From NCBI GenBank assembly GCA_903822495.1, contig CAIJPD010000005.1:1-32887 (forward strand): a stretch of 32,887 bases of DNA. The letters run 5' to 3'. Below the pieces are notes generated by a model. The model was not told the DNA's origin, did no database searches, and saw only the letters and a program-made list of their open reading frames with translations. Below are positions 16,077-23,601 of the stretch, one piece after another; position 1 is the stretch's first letter; the number at the start of each line of letters is the position of its first letter. Position numbers and translations under genes: made by a program. Source of the stretch: an uncultured Chloroflexota bacterium. Lineage in GTDB: Bacteria; Chloroflexota; Limnocylindria; Limnocylindrales; CSP1-4.

Positions 16077-16132
16077 CGGTAATACCTTGACATATTACCG
16101 CCAGCGGTAATACTCATCGCAACTACCGGAGG
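16077..16132 (+). promoter_or_regulatory. promoter, three-half-site palindromic operator and SD of the third fic gene
   Basis: -35 TTGACA (16087-16092, perfect) and -10 AATACT (16109-16114) are separated by 16 bp. The palindrome TATTACCGC-CA-GCGGTAATA (16093-16112, 9-bp perfect arms) fills that spacer. A third half-site, CGGTAATA (16077-16084), pairs with TATTACCG on the other side of the -35. The SD GGAGG (16128-16132) is 5 nt before ATG 16138 and is part of the self-complementary GGAGGCCTCC. Confidence 0.8.
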
Positions 16133-16137
16133 CCTCC

Positions 16138-17232
16138 ATGCGATATCGACTCCGGACACGCGCGCTGACCCAGCCCCTTATCGAGCTCGATAGGCAGCGC
16201 TGGCTGTTCGACAACCTGCCGATCGATCCCACCCACGCCGAGTGGATGCGTCGTCGTGCCTGGGTGCGGACCATTCACGGAAGCGCACGGATCGAGGGCA
16301 ACACGGCCTCCGACGTCGAGGTCGAGGCGCTCCTCGCCGGCGAGGCCGCAAGCAAGGTCAGCGTCAAGGAGGCCCGCGAGATCATCGGTACGCGCGACGC
16401 GCTGACGCTGGCCGACGAGCTCGCCGCACGTGGCCTGAACCCGGATGAGGCGATCGTCCGCGAATTGCACCGGCGGGTGTTGTGGAACCAGAGTCCGCTG
16501 CTGACGCCCGGCGAGTATCGCCGCGGCGAGAATCGCGTCGTCGACGCCGATGGCAACCCGATCTTCAGCACGCCTGCCTCGGGTGATGTCCCCGAGCTCA
16601 TGCGCGCGCTCGCAGCGTGGCTTGCGACGGCGACCACGCGCCATGCTCCCCCGATCGTCGCGGCGCTGGCGCACCTCGAGTTCGTCGCCATTCACCCGTT
16701 CAACGACGGCAACGGGCGAACGGCGCGGGCGATCGCCAGGATGATCCTGGTTCGCCATGGCTACGCATTGGGCGGCCTGGTCTCGCTCGACGCCCAGCTG
16801 GACCTGGATCGCTCGGCCTACTTCGCCGCCATCCGCGAAGCTGCGGGCCAGGACTACGTGCCCGGGTATGACGCCACGCCCTTTGCCCGCTACTTCGTCA
16901 GGTCGATCACCCGCTCGGCCGATCACGTCCTCGCGAGGCTCCGGGGTCTCGGGGAGGTCATGATCGAGATCCGCCGCGCCATTGCTGCTGGGGCATTGCC
17001 GCCGGCCATGATCGACGGGCTCGCGTACGCGTGGGTGAATCGGCACCTGCGAGCCGGGGACTACATCCGCCTGACCGGTCGGTCCCCCCAGAGCACGACT
17101 CGCGACCTTGAGGCCGCGGTGCTGGGCGGTTGGCTCCTGGCCAGCGGCGAGAGGCGGGGCCGCTACTACGTGCTGGGCCCGGCGCTGCTGAGGACGCCAG
17201 CCCAGGGCGAGATCGTGTCACCGTCCTCGTAG
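16138..17232 (+). CDS. Fic-family protein with C-terminal winged helix
   Basis: A 364-residue Fic protein of the common Fic-HTH type. The inhibitory motif is S49xxxE53G (SARIEGN) and the active loop is HPFNDGNGRTARAIAR from H186. The C-terminal ~60 residues (YIRLTGRSPQSTTRDLEAAV, then GRYYVLG) form a winged helix. An intact catalytic loop predicts protein AMPylation, restrained by the N-terminal helix. A near-perfect SD and promoter make this start secure. The wHTH is the obvious candidate for binding the GGTAATA operator at its own promoter (inference). Its last 15 bases overlap the convergent phosphatase gene. Confidence 0.93.
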   Translation: MRYRLRTRALTQPLIELDRQRWLFDNLPIDPTHAEWMRRRAWVRTIHGSARIEGNTASDVEVEALLAGEAASKVSVKEAREIIGTRDALTLADELAARGLNPDEAIVRELHRRVLWNQSPLLTPGEYRRGENRVVDADGNPIFSTPASGDVPELMRALAAWLATATTRHAPPIVAALAHLEFVAIHPFNDGNGRTARAIARMILVRHGYALGGLVSLDAQLDLDRSAYFAAIREAAGQDYVPGYDATPFARYFVRSITRSADHVLARLRGLGEVMIEIRRAIAAGALPPAMIDGLAYAWVNRHLRAGDYIRLTGRSPQSTTRDLEAAVLGGWLLASGERRGRYYVLGPALLRTPAQGEIVSPSS

Positions 17233-17817
17233 CCAACTCCGTCCCCCGCGCGCCCTGATCGCGCTGACCGCGGCCTCGGCGTCCTCCGCGTAGATGATCC
17301 CGGCGAAGGGACGGGCGGCCGTGATGAGCTCGTACGCCTCCTCGGGCTCGTGGCCCAGCGCACGAAGGACCGCGTACGCGGCCGATGGCCCGCGGTTGAT
17401 CCCCGCCCCGCAGTGGAGCAGGACCCGGGCGTTGGGGTCCGCGTCCAGCGCGCGGAGCGAGAAGGTGATGGACCGCGCGAACCAGGCCGTCCGCTTGGCC
17501 GTGCCGTCGTCCCACGTGCCGTTGGCCAGGTGATGGGCCCGGCCGGCCAGGAGCCGGCGGACGTCATCCTCCAGCTCGCGCGCCGCGGTCACCACGTGCG
17601 TGATGCCGGCATCCAGCACGGCCCGGGCGTCGGCCTCGTCCCAGAGCCCCCCGCCGGTGGCGACGCGCGCGGTGACGAAGTCGAAGTCGCCGGGCCGGCG
17701 GACGACCCACCCGCCCCGGGCCCAGGCCGGGGGCGGCTCGCCCGAACGATCGGGCGAACTCGGCCCTGCGGGCCGGCCGGGCTCGCCGCGACGAGCCAGC
17801 CCGGCGTCCTCCACCAC
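17218..17817 (-). CDS. dual-specificity/tyrosine phosphatase-like protein
   Basis: A 199-residue protein with the cysteine-phosphatase signature HCGAGINRGPSAA (C136, R142: CX5R followed by a small hydroxyl residue) and an upstream acidic WDDGTAKR segment that could supply the general acid. This is the DSP/PTP fold, dephosphorylating Ser/Thr/Tyr or phospho-metabolites. The N-terminal ~35 residues are Pro/Gly-rich and may be untranslated. GTG 17817 starts one base after the vWA gene ends, so it is the third gene of the MerR-vWA-phosphatase operon. Its end overlaps the convergent fic gene. Confidence 0.85.
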   Translation of the reverse strand: MVEDAGLARRGEPGRPAGPSSPDRSGEPPPAWARGGWVVRRPGDFDFVTARVATGGGLWDEADARAVLDAGITHVVTAARELEDDVRRLLAGRAHHLANGTWDDGTAKRTAWFARSITFSLRALDADPNARVLLHCGAGINRGPSAAYAVLRALGHEPEEAYELITAARPFAGIIYAEDAEAAVSAIRARGGRSWLRGR

Positions 17818-17818
17818 C

Positions 17819-19162
17819 TCAGTCGTTTGAGTCGCGCCGCATCGGCGCCCCCATGGCCATCCGCGACTTCATGCGGTACGCGGAGGCGGAATACGCCAGC
17901 TTGCGCGTCCCCTCCTCCTGCATGACCGACCAGCGCTCGGCCTCGCGCTCCAGCTCGTCCACGATGCCCCGCAGGACCTCGTCGCGACCGGCGTAGCCGC
18001 GGATCCGCTTGGCCACGGCGCGCAGGGCGTGGCGCGCCTGCTCCAGCTCGCCGCGGCGGTTGAGCGCCACCACGTCCCGGAGCGCCCGGTCCGCGTAGGC
18101 CCGGGCCACCAGGCGATCCACTTCGCGGTCGCGCGGCTGTCCGTCGTTGGCCAGGGTGTCCGCGTAGCGCCAGGTGAGCGTCTCGCTGTGGGCCACGCGC
18201 CCGTCGGCATCGACCAGGGCCAGCTCCACGCCCACGGTGCGATCCACCTCGCCCATCGGGAAGGTGAGCGCCACCACCAGCCGGACCACCTGGTCGGACA
18301 CCAGATCGCCCAGGTGAACGACGCCCCCGCCGGTCTTCGGCTCGAAGGCAAAGGCCCCGATGGGCTCCACCTGGATCCCGTTGGCCGGCCCGGCCGTGGC
18401 GAAGCGCAGCTGGACGCCGCGCGCGGTCACCTCCAGGAGCTCACCCACCTCGGCCGCGATGAGGGTGGGGATGTCCGCCGGGCTGCCGATGAACCGGAAG
18501 GACCCGCCGCCGGCGTCGGCCATGGCGCCAAGCAGCGCCTCGTCGAAGTCCTCCCCCACCCCGAACGTGGAGGTGGAGACGCCGCGGGCCCGGAGGGCCG
18601 CAGCGTGCGCCGTCAGCTCGGATGGATTGGTGATCCCCTGGTTGGCCAGGCCGTCGGTCAGGAGGAGCACGCGGTTGACGGCCGCGGGATCCAGCGCCTC
18701 GGCGACCTGCTGTGCGCCGCTGAGCCAGCCGCCGCCCAGGTTGGTGTTGCCGCGGGCCTCGATGGCCGCGATGGCGCGATCCGCGGCGGACTTGCCCTCG
18801 CCGGTCGCCGGCCGGCCGGCCGCGATGACGTCGATCTCGTGGTCGTACGCGACGACGGCGAACCGGTCGTCGTGGGCCAGGCGCGCGATGCCCTGGCGGA
18901 CGGCATCCCGGGCCAGCTCGATCTTGCGGCCGCCCATGGAGCCCGAGCGATCCAGGACGAAGGCCACGTTGACGCGCGGCCGAACGGAGGTGGCGGTGGC
19001 AGTGGGCGCGGTGACCTCCACCGCCAGGTAGCGGGTGGAGTGGTGGATGGCCCGGACCAGCCCGCGATCCGAGCGGATGGCGAGGGTGGGGGCGAACGTG
19101 GCGGCGAGCGTGGGGGCCGGCGTCGCGTCGGGGTGAGGGCGGGCGGGTGTCGTGTCGGTCAT
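17819..19162 (-). CDS. cytosolic von Willebrand factor A-domain protein
   Basis: A 447-residue protein with a complete MIDAS metal site: DRSGSM with D71/S73/S75, T140 in GNTNLGGG and D170 in LLLTDGLANQG. No signal peptide or membrane segment is visible. The N-terminal ~60 residues are Thr/Ala/Pro-rich. The part after residue ~250 is beta-rich, then helical, and resembles bacterial inter-alpha-trypsin-inhibitor-like vWA proteins. ATG 19162 overlaps the MerR stop (ATGA), with SD AGGAGG ahead, so translation is coupled. It is likely a scaffold for a metal-dependent protein interaction linked to the MerR regulator and the phosphatase. Confidence 0.9.
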   Translation of the reverse strand: MTDTTPARPHPDATPAPTLAATFAPTLAIRSDRGLVRAIHHSTRYLAVEVTAPTATATSVRPRVNVAFVLDRSGSMGGRKIELARDAVRQGIARLAHDDRFAVVAYDHEIDVIAAGRPATGEGKSAADRAIAAIEARGNTNLGGGWLSGAQQVAEALDPAAVNRVLLLTDGLANQGITNPSELTAHAAALRARGVSTSTFGVGEDFDEALLGAMADAGGGSFRFIGSPADIPTLIAAEVGELLEVTARGVQLRFATAGPANGIQVEPIGAFAFEPKTGGGVVHLGDLVSDQVVRLVVALTFPMGEVDRTVGVELALVDADGRVAHSETLTWRYADTLANDGQPRDREVDRLVARAYADRALRDVVALNRRGELEQARHALRAVAKRIRGYAGRDEVLRGIVDELEREAERWSVMQEEGTRKLAYSASAYRMKSRMAMGAPMRRDSND

Positions 19163-19977
19163 TTGGTGTCCTCCTGGAGCTGCCGGGCGAACGCGATGAG
19201 GCGCTCGACGAGCCGGTTGTCCGGGCGGGTCAACGGCCGCCGGACGTGCAATTCGATGTCGGTGGTGATGGCGATGCGCTCCCACTGGGAGCGTTCGCCG
19301 AGACTGGGGGGCTGTGGTGGGGTGATGGATTGGCTGGCCGTGGCGATGGGGGCCGACGAAGCCGGGGGCGGGGGGGCCGACGGGATGGGGGCCGATGGGA
19401 CGGGCAGGTCGTAGGCCGCAGGCGTGTCGGCGACTTGGCTCAGCAGGGGGCCCGGCGATTCGTTGAGGCCCGTTGGGCCGATGGACCGCCTGGCGTGGGT
19501 CAGCCGCGACATCCTCGCCTGGGCTGCCGGGGCCACTGGGACCGACGGAGCGGATGCGCCTGGCGGGGCCGATGGGACCGGCGGAGCCGACGGTGCCGAC
19601 AGGGCCGACGGTGCCGGCAGGGTGGCGGACCGCGCCGAGATAGCGCCCGAACCCGCCTGGCCCGCGAGCAGCGATCGGATGTAGTCCAGCGCGGAGGCCG
19701 GCTCGGCCGGCTGCTGGGGTGATGCCGGCGCCTCCGACAGGCTGGCGATGGAGTCCTCGTGGAGCGACGCCAGCCGGGTTCGGATCGCGGCAAGCGGCAG
19801 GTGGGCGTCGCGGAGACGGGCAATCAGGCGGAGCCGCTGGAGCGTCTGCTCCGGGTAACGGCTGCTGGGCCCCTCGCGACCCGGCGACGGGATCAGCCCC
19901 TGGGCGATGTAGTAGCGGATGGTCCGCGCAGGCAGCCCGGTGAGCGCCTCGAGATCGGAGAGGGTGTAGTCGGCCAT
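19159..19977 (-). CDS. MerR-family transcriptional regulator with long Pro/Ala/Ser linker
   Basis: A 272-residue regulator. Residues 1-70 are a MerR HTH (YTLSDLEALTGLPARTIRYYIAQGLIP, then RYPEQTLQRLRLIARLRDA). A ~130-residue low-complexity Ala/Ser/Pro linker separates it from a short conserved C-terminal segment (ITTDIELHVRRPLTR, then LVERLIAFARQL). This is far longer than a classical MerR (~140), and no cysteine metal site is seen. It is the first gene of the MerR-vWA-phosphatase operon. The promoter TTGACA-17-CAGTAT ends 6 nt before the ATG, so it is probably leaderless and autoregulated. Confidence 0.88.
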   Translation of the reverse strand: MADYTLSDLEALTGLPARTIRYYIAQGLIPSPGREGPSSRYPEQTLQRLRLIARLRDAHLPLAAIRTRLASLHEDSIASLSEAPASPQQPAEPASALDYIRSLLAGQAGSGAISARSATLPAPSALSAPSAPPVPSAPPGASAPSVPVAPAAQARMSRLTHARRSIGPTGLNESPGPLLSQVADTPAAYDLPVPSAPIPSAPPPPASSAPIATASQSITPPQPPSLGERSQWERIAITTDIELHVRRPLTRPDNRLVERLIAFARQLQEDTK

Positions 19978-19983
19978 GGCCTA

Positions 19984-20012
19984 ATACTGCCACTCGCCAT
20001 GGCTACTGTCAA
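19984..20012 (-). promoter_or_regulatory. promoter of the MerR-vWA-phosphatase operon
   Basis: On the minus strand: a perfect -35 TTGACA (20012-20007), 17 bp, then -10 CAGTAT (19989-19984), with 6 nt to ATG 19977. A direct repeat TGRCAGTA overlaps each hexamer. With a 20-bp spacer the -10 could instead be TATTAG, which would suit a MerR-distorted promoter but leaves only 3 nt to the ATG. Confidence 0.55.
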
Positions 20013-20046
20013 TACCCGGCAGCGTCCGTGCGCTCGCGCAACTGCC

Positions 20047-22041
20047 CTACGGCAGCGGGAAGATGAGGGTCACGTGGCGCGGGCCACCGATGATCGTGAC
20101 CGTGCCGCCAGAGAGCGTGCCGGTGTAGTCGTACTGCGGGTTGCCGTTGCTGAACTTGAAGGTCTGCCCGTCAAAGCTGCCCGTGGTGTCGATGGCCATG
20201 AAGGCCTGGTCGGTGCAGTTGGCCCACAGGCCGGCCCGGCTCGGCATCGTGCCGGGCGCCCCGCCGTGCAAGGCGAAGGACAGGCTGACCTCGGCCGGAC
20301 AGGTGACGGCGCTGTCGACCCCGCCGATGGGCAGCGCGGCATGGATGGTGACCTGCACCGCTTCACCGGGTGGGGCCGGTGTCGGCGTTGGCGGCGGCTC
20401 GCCACGGATGGCGGTGAAGCGCTCGTAGCCTGCCCACATGTCCTCGTCGGCCCCGATGGTGTGGGTCAGCAGGATGCCCAGGAGGTTCTCGCCCGGCGCG
20501 AGGTCGACGTTGGACGTCGAGGGGTAGAGCACCCGGTCGGCGTCGACCAGGCCGAAGTTCATGTCGGGCGTGGTTGCCGCGCCCCGCTCGTACTGGAGGG
20601 CGATGGTGTCGGTCTCGCCCGGGACGATCACCGTCGAGGCGAAGGGGCCGAGGTCGGTGTACGAGGCGTCATCGTTCTGGTGGCTGAATCCGGGAACGGG
20701 CTCTGAGAAGGCGGCGTCGCCGATGGTGCCGGCCTCGAACTCGTCCCAATGAGCGGTCATGGCATCGCCGGAGACCAGCAGCTCGCTGGCCATGAACGCG
20801 AACCGGCCGTACGAGATCGGGGTCCCGTCGACCTTGGTCCCGGCGACGTAGGGTGCCAGGACCCCGGACGACGGGTCGAAGCGGATCGAGCGGAGCCGTC
20901 CTGGCATATTGGGGTCGGCCACGTTGAGGCGGGTGGTGCTGGCCCGGTAGACGATCATGGCATGCGCGCCGTCGTCGGCGCCCGCGTAGACGAGCTGCGG
21001 GGCGCCGGTCAGGGCAATCCAGCCGCGGAAGGCGGCGAAGGTGGTCGCCGGCTGGGCCAGGAGCGCGGCATCGATGGTGCGACCGCTCCCGGTCGCCCAA
21101 TTGGCAACGTAGTCGGCCTGGACCACGGAGGCCAGCTTGATGCCGTCGGCGTCATCCTGCCAGAACGAGGGGGTGCGCCCGGCCCCGTCGTTGTCGTACA
21201 GCCCATAGAGGGGAGCAGCCCCGCTGCCGGCCCGCCGCTGGACGTAGTACCAGAAGGCCGAGGCGGTGGCCCCGAAGCAGAAGCCGCGCGGGGCGATGGA
21301 GGACCCGTAGTTGGGGAACTGCCAGTCGTCGCGGCCGGGGCGGAAACCGGAGTCCACCACCTCGGGCAGCGGCCCGACCGGCACCACGAAGGTCAGCACC
21401 GCCGAGAAGCGGGTGACGGCCACGGTGACGCTGGCGGCGTCGGCGCCCAGGATGGTCAGCGGCGTCAGCACCCCGGTGGCCGGATCGAGATGGCCGGCCA
21501 GGGCCACCTCGCCGGACCTGGTGACGGCCGGGATGGTCATGGTGACCGGGAGGGCCGGCTCCAGGCCGTTGAGATCGACGGTGATCAGCGAGACCGGCTT
21601 GACGGTGATGGGCAAGGCTGAGCCGCCGGGGCCGCTCATGCCGGTCACGGCCTGCTCCGTGATGAAGACGGCGCTGTTGTCGGCCAGGGCCCGGGGCGGG
21701 AAGTTCAGCCTGGCGCCACCGGTGGTGCTGACCGCCCCGCCGCTCGCGCCGATGGTCGCGGTGCTGCTGGTGGGCGTCCCACCCGCGGTGGCGACGACCA
21801 GGGATGCCGTGGGGTTGGGCCCGGCGCCCAGCGACTCAAGAGCCAGCGGATCGGTCGCATCCGGCGGCGGCGGGAGGCGAAGGGTCGCCCCGGGCCTGGA
21901 CGCGGTGCTCGAAGCGCCCGGGCGATTGGTCGGCGTTCCGCCGAGGCAGGCGCCCAGCAGGATGGCGGGCAAGAGGATGGCCAGGAGGGCGATTCGATCT
22001 CGGCTTGGCCCACGGCGGTCCATGACCTGATGATTGCTCAT
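20047..22041 (-). CDS. lipoprotein with papain-like cysteine peptidase domain
   Basis: A 664-residue membrane-anchored lipoprotein: basic n-region, hydrophobic core and lipobox LLGAC with Cys32 (lipidation site). Then a Thr/Pro-rich linker, a beta-sandwich region with a repeated pattern (GGARLNFPPRAL, VTMTIPAVTRSG), and a papain-like domain with C255 (GFCFGATASAFWYY), H360 (GAHAMIVY) and D376 (NVADPNM) in the correct order for a catalytic triad. The C-terminal part, after a PTPTPAPP linker, is a small beta domain. It acts outside the cell membrane. ATG 22023 is an alternative start. The family resemblance is to C39-like/BtrH-type folds; activity is not proven. Confidence 0.82.
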   Translation of the reverse strand: MSNHQVMDRRGPSRDRIALLAILLPAILLGACLGGTPTNRPGASSTASRPGATLRLPPPPDATDPLALESLGAGPNPTASLVVATAGGTPTSSTATIGASGGAVSTTGGARLNFPPRALADNSAVFITEQAVTGMSGPGGSALPITVKPVSLITVDLNGLEPALPVTMTIPAVTRSGEVALAGHLDPATGVLTPLTILGADAASVTVAVTRFSAVLTFVVPVGPLPEVVDSGFRPGRDDWQFPNYGSSIAPRGFCFGATASAFWYYVQRRAGSGAAPLYGLYDNDGAGRTPSFWQDDADGIKLASVVQADYVANWATGSGRTIDAALLAQPATTFAAFRGWIALTGAPQLVYAGADDGAHAMIVYRASTTRLNVADPNMPGRLRSIRFDPSSGVLAPYVAGTKVDGTPISYGRFAFMASELLVSGDAMTAHWDEFEAGTIGDAAFSEPVPGFSHQNDDASYTDLGPFASTVIVPGETDTIALQYERGAATTPDMNFGLVDADRVLYPSTSNVDLAPGENLLGILLTHTIGADEDMWAGYERFTAIRGEPPPTPTPAPPGEAVQVTIHAALPIGGVDSAVTCPAEVSLSFALHGGAPGTMPSRAGLWANCTDQAFMAIDTTGSFDGQTFKFSNGNPQYDYTGTLSGGTVTIIGGPRHVTLIFPLP

Positions 22042-22168
22042 TGTGGGCTGGCCGTCGATAGGCTTGGCCTGCCGGACCTGCGGCGACGGGGCTGCTCGGC
22101 GGCGGCGGGAAGGCCCGGGCGGGTCGGCGACAATGGCGGTCTCGGATCGCACGGAGGCGGCAACCCGG

Positions 22169-22909
22169 ATGGGCCAGATGATCGAGATCGCGGGCGCCAA
22201 GGGCACGATGCCCGTCTACGTCGCGCGCCCCGCCGTCGCGGCATCGGCAGCGGATGGGCCACGGCCAGGCGTGCTGGTGATCGCGGACGCGTTCGGCATG
22301 ACCGCCGACGTCCGCGCCCAGGCGGACTGGCTGGCGAGCGAGGGCTACCTGGCCGCCGCGCCGGACCTCTACTACTGGGGCGGCAGGATGCGCTGCCTCG
22401 TCAGCACCTTCCGCCAAGCCGCCGCCCGGAAGGGTCCGGCCTTCGATGACCTGGAGGCCACCCGCGCCTGGCTGGCGGCGCAGCCGAGCTCCACTGGCAA
22501 GGTGGGCGTCATCGGCTTCTGCATGGGCGGCGGCTTCGCGCTCCTGCTCGCGGCGATGGGCGAGTACAGGGCGGCGAGCGTGAACTACGGCCGCGTGCCG
22601 GGCGACGCGCTCAGCCTGCTGGAGGACGCCTGCCCGGTGGTGGCCAGCTACGGGGGCCGGGATCGGTCGCTGCCAAACGCGGCCCAGGCCCTCCAGGCGG
22701 CGCTGGCCGCCAACGAGATCCCGTTCGATGTCAAGGTCTACCCGGACGCGGGGCACGCGTTCATGAACCAGCACGACGCGGCGGACGTGCCGCGCGTCAT
22801 GACGCTCCTGTCACCCATCATGGGCCAGGGCCACAGGCCGGAGGAGACGGCGGACGCCCGCCGCCGGATCACGGCGTTCTTCGGGGCACACCTGCAGCCG
22901 AAGGCCTGA
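22169..22909 (+). CDS. dienelactone hydrolase family protein
   Basis: A 246-residue alpha/beta hydrolase of the DLH family. The nucleophile is C118 in GFCMGGGFA (DLHs use Cys in GxCxGG), D165 is in GGRDRSLP and H196 in DAGHAFMN: a complete triad at normal spacing and length. Family members open lactones or carboxy-methylene-like esters; the specific substrate is unknown. ATG 22169 has GGAGG 11 nt ahead; ATG 22133 would add 12 residues. It is divergent from the lipoprotein gene. Confidence 0.92.
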   Translation: MGQMIEIAGAKGTMPVYVARPAVAASAADGPRPGVLVIADAFGMTADVRAQADWLASEGYLAAAPDLYYWGGRMRCLVSTFRQAAARKGPAFDDLEATRAWLAAQPSSTGKVGVIGFCMGGGFALLLAAMGEYRAASVNYGRVPGDALSLLEDACPVVASYGGRDRSLPNAAQALQAALAANEIPFDVKVYPDAGHAFMNQHDAADVPRVMTLLSPIMGQGHRPEETADARRRITAFFGAHLQPKA

Positions 22910-22921
22910 CGGCGGGCACGA

Positions 22922-22963
22922 CGCCGCCCCACGCGGCTTCCCGCTACGCCGCCCCACGCGGCT
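22922..22963. repeat. tandem direct repeat, each copy a GC hairpin (possible bidirectional terminator)
   Basis: CGCCGCCCCACGCGGCT occurs at 22922-22938 and 22947-22963. Each copy contains GCCGC-cccac-GCGGC, a 5-bp stem with a 5-nt loop. It lies between convergent genes (DLH and lipoprotein), where a two-way terminator is expected, but there are no T-tracts. Confidence 0.55.
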
Positions 22964-22967
22964 GGCG

Positions 22968-23537
22968 CTAGACGAGAGTGGCGGCCCTCGCGAGCACCAG
23001 CCGTGCCAGGGACACCAGCTGGTCGGCCGGGTGCTCACCGGGCGTGAAGCCGGTCGAGAAGCAGAGGCGGCCCTTGCGCACGGTCAGCAGGGCGAACGCC
23101 TGGCCGTAGTCGTCGGTCAGCTGCAGGACGGCGTCGTCCACCTCGGGGAGGGCCTTGCGGCCCGCGCCTTCGTCACGCGGCGCGTCCAGCAGTGTGACGA
23201 ATAGCCGCGCGGCATCGGCCGCGTCCGTGCCCTGGAGCACGCGAAGTTCGATGGCGTCGAGGCTGCCGTTCGTCGGCGCATAGCGGCACGCGGCCCCATT
23301 GGCACCCGCGATGGGCTGCGGGGTCCCAGCACCCGGGACGCCGGCGGCCTCGAAATCGCCGGGTACCAACAAGTGGCACGCATCCGCCACGGTGGCAACG
23401 ATCAGGGCGGGCGCAGGGGTCGAGGCGGGCGCAGGGGTCGAGGCACCGCATCCCGCCAACGCCAGGGCGACCAGGATCATGCCCGCCGGGGACATGCCGG
23501 CCAGCCTCATGCCCGCCATGCCGAGGCATCGGGCCAT
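22968..23537 (-). CDS. small secreted lipoprotein of unknown function
   Basis: A 189-residue predicted lipoprotein: Met/Ala-rich hydrophobic N-terminus ending in the lipobox LALAGC (Cys30), then an Ala/Pro/Thr linker. The folded part begins ADACHLLVPGDFEAAGV, with three further Cys that may form disulphides, resembling DUF3558-type lipoproteins only loosely. The start is one of several Mets (23537, 23519, 23510). It stands 64 bp downstream of the amidohydrolase gene on the same strand and may be co-transcribed. Confidence 0.75.
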   Translation of the reverse strand: MARCLGMAGMRLAGMSPAGMILVALALAGCGASTPAPASTPAPALIVATVADACHLLVPGDFEAAGVPGAGTPQPIAGANGAACRYAPTNGSLDAIELRVLQGTDAADAARLFVTLLDAPRDEGAGRKALPEVDDAVLQLTDDYGQAFALLTVRKGRLCFSTGFTPGEHPADQLVSLARLVLARAATLV

Positions 23538-23601
23538 GGGGTCGGCCGTGGGCGTCGTTCTGCCGCTCCCCCCGCCAGTGCGCGCCACCTGAACCCGTGC
23601 G

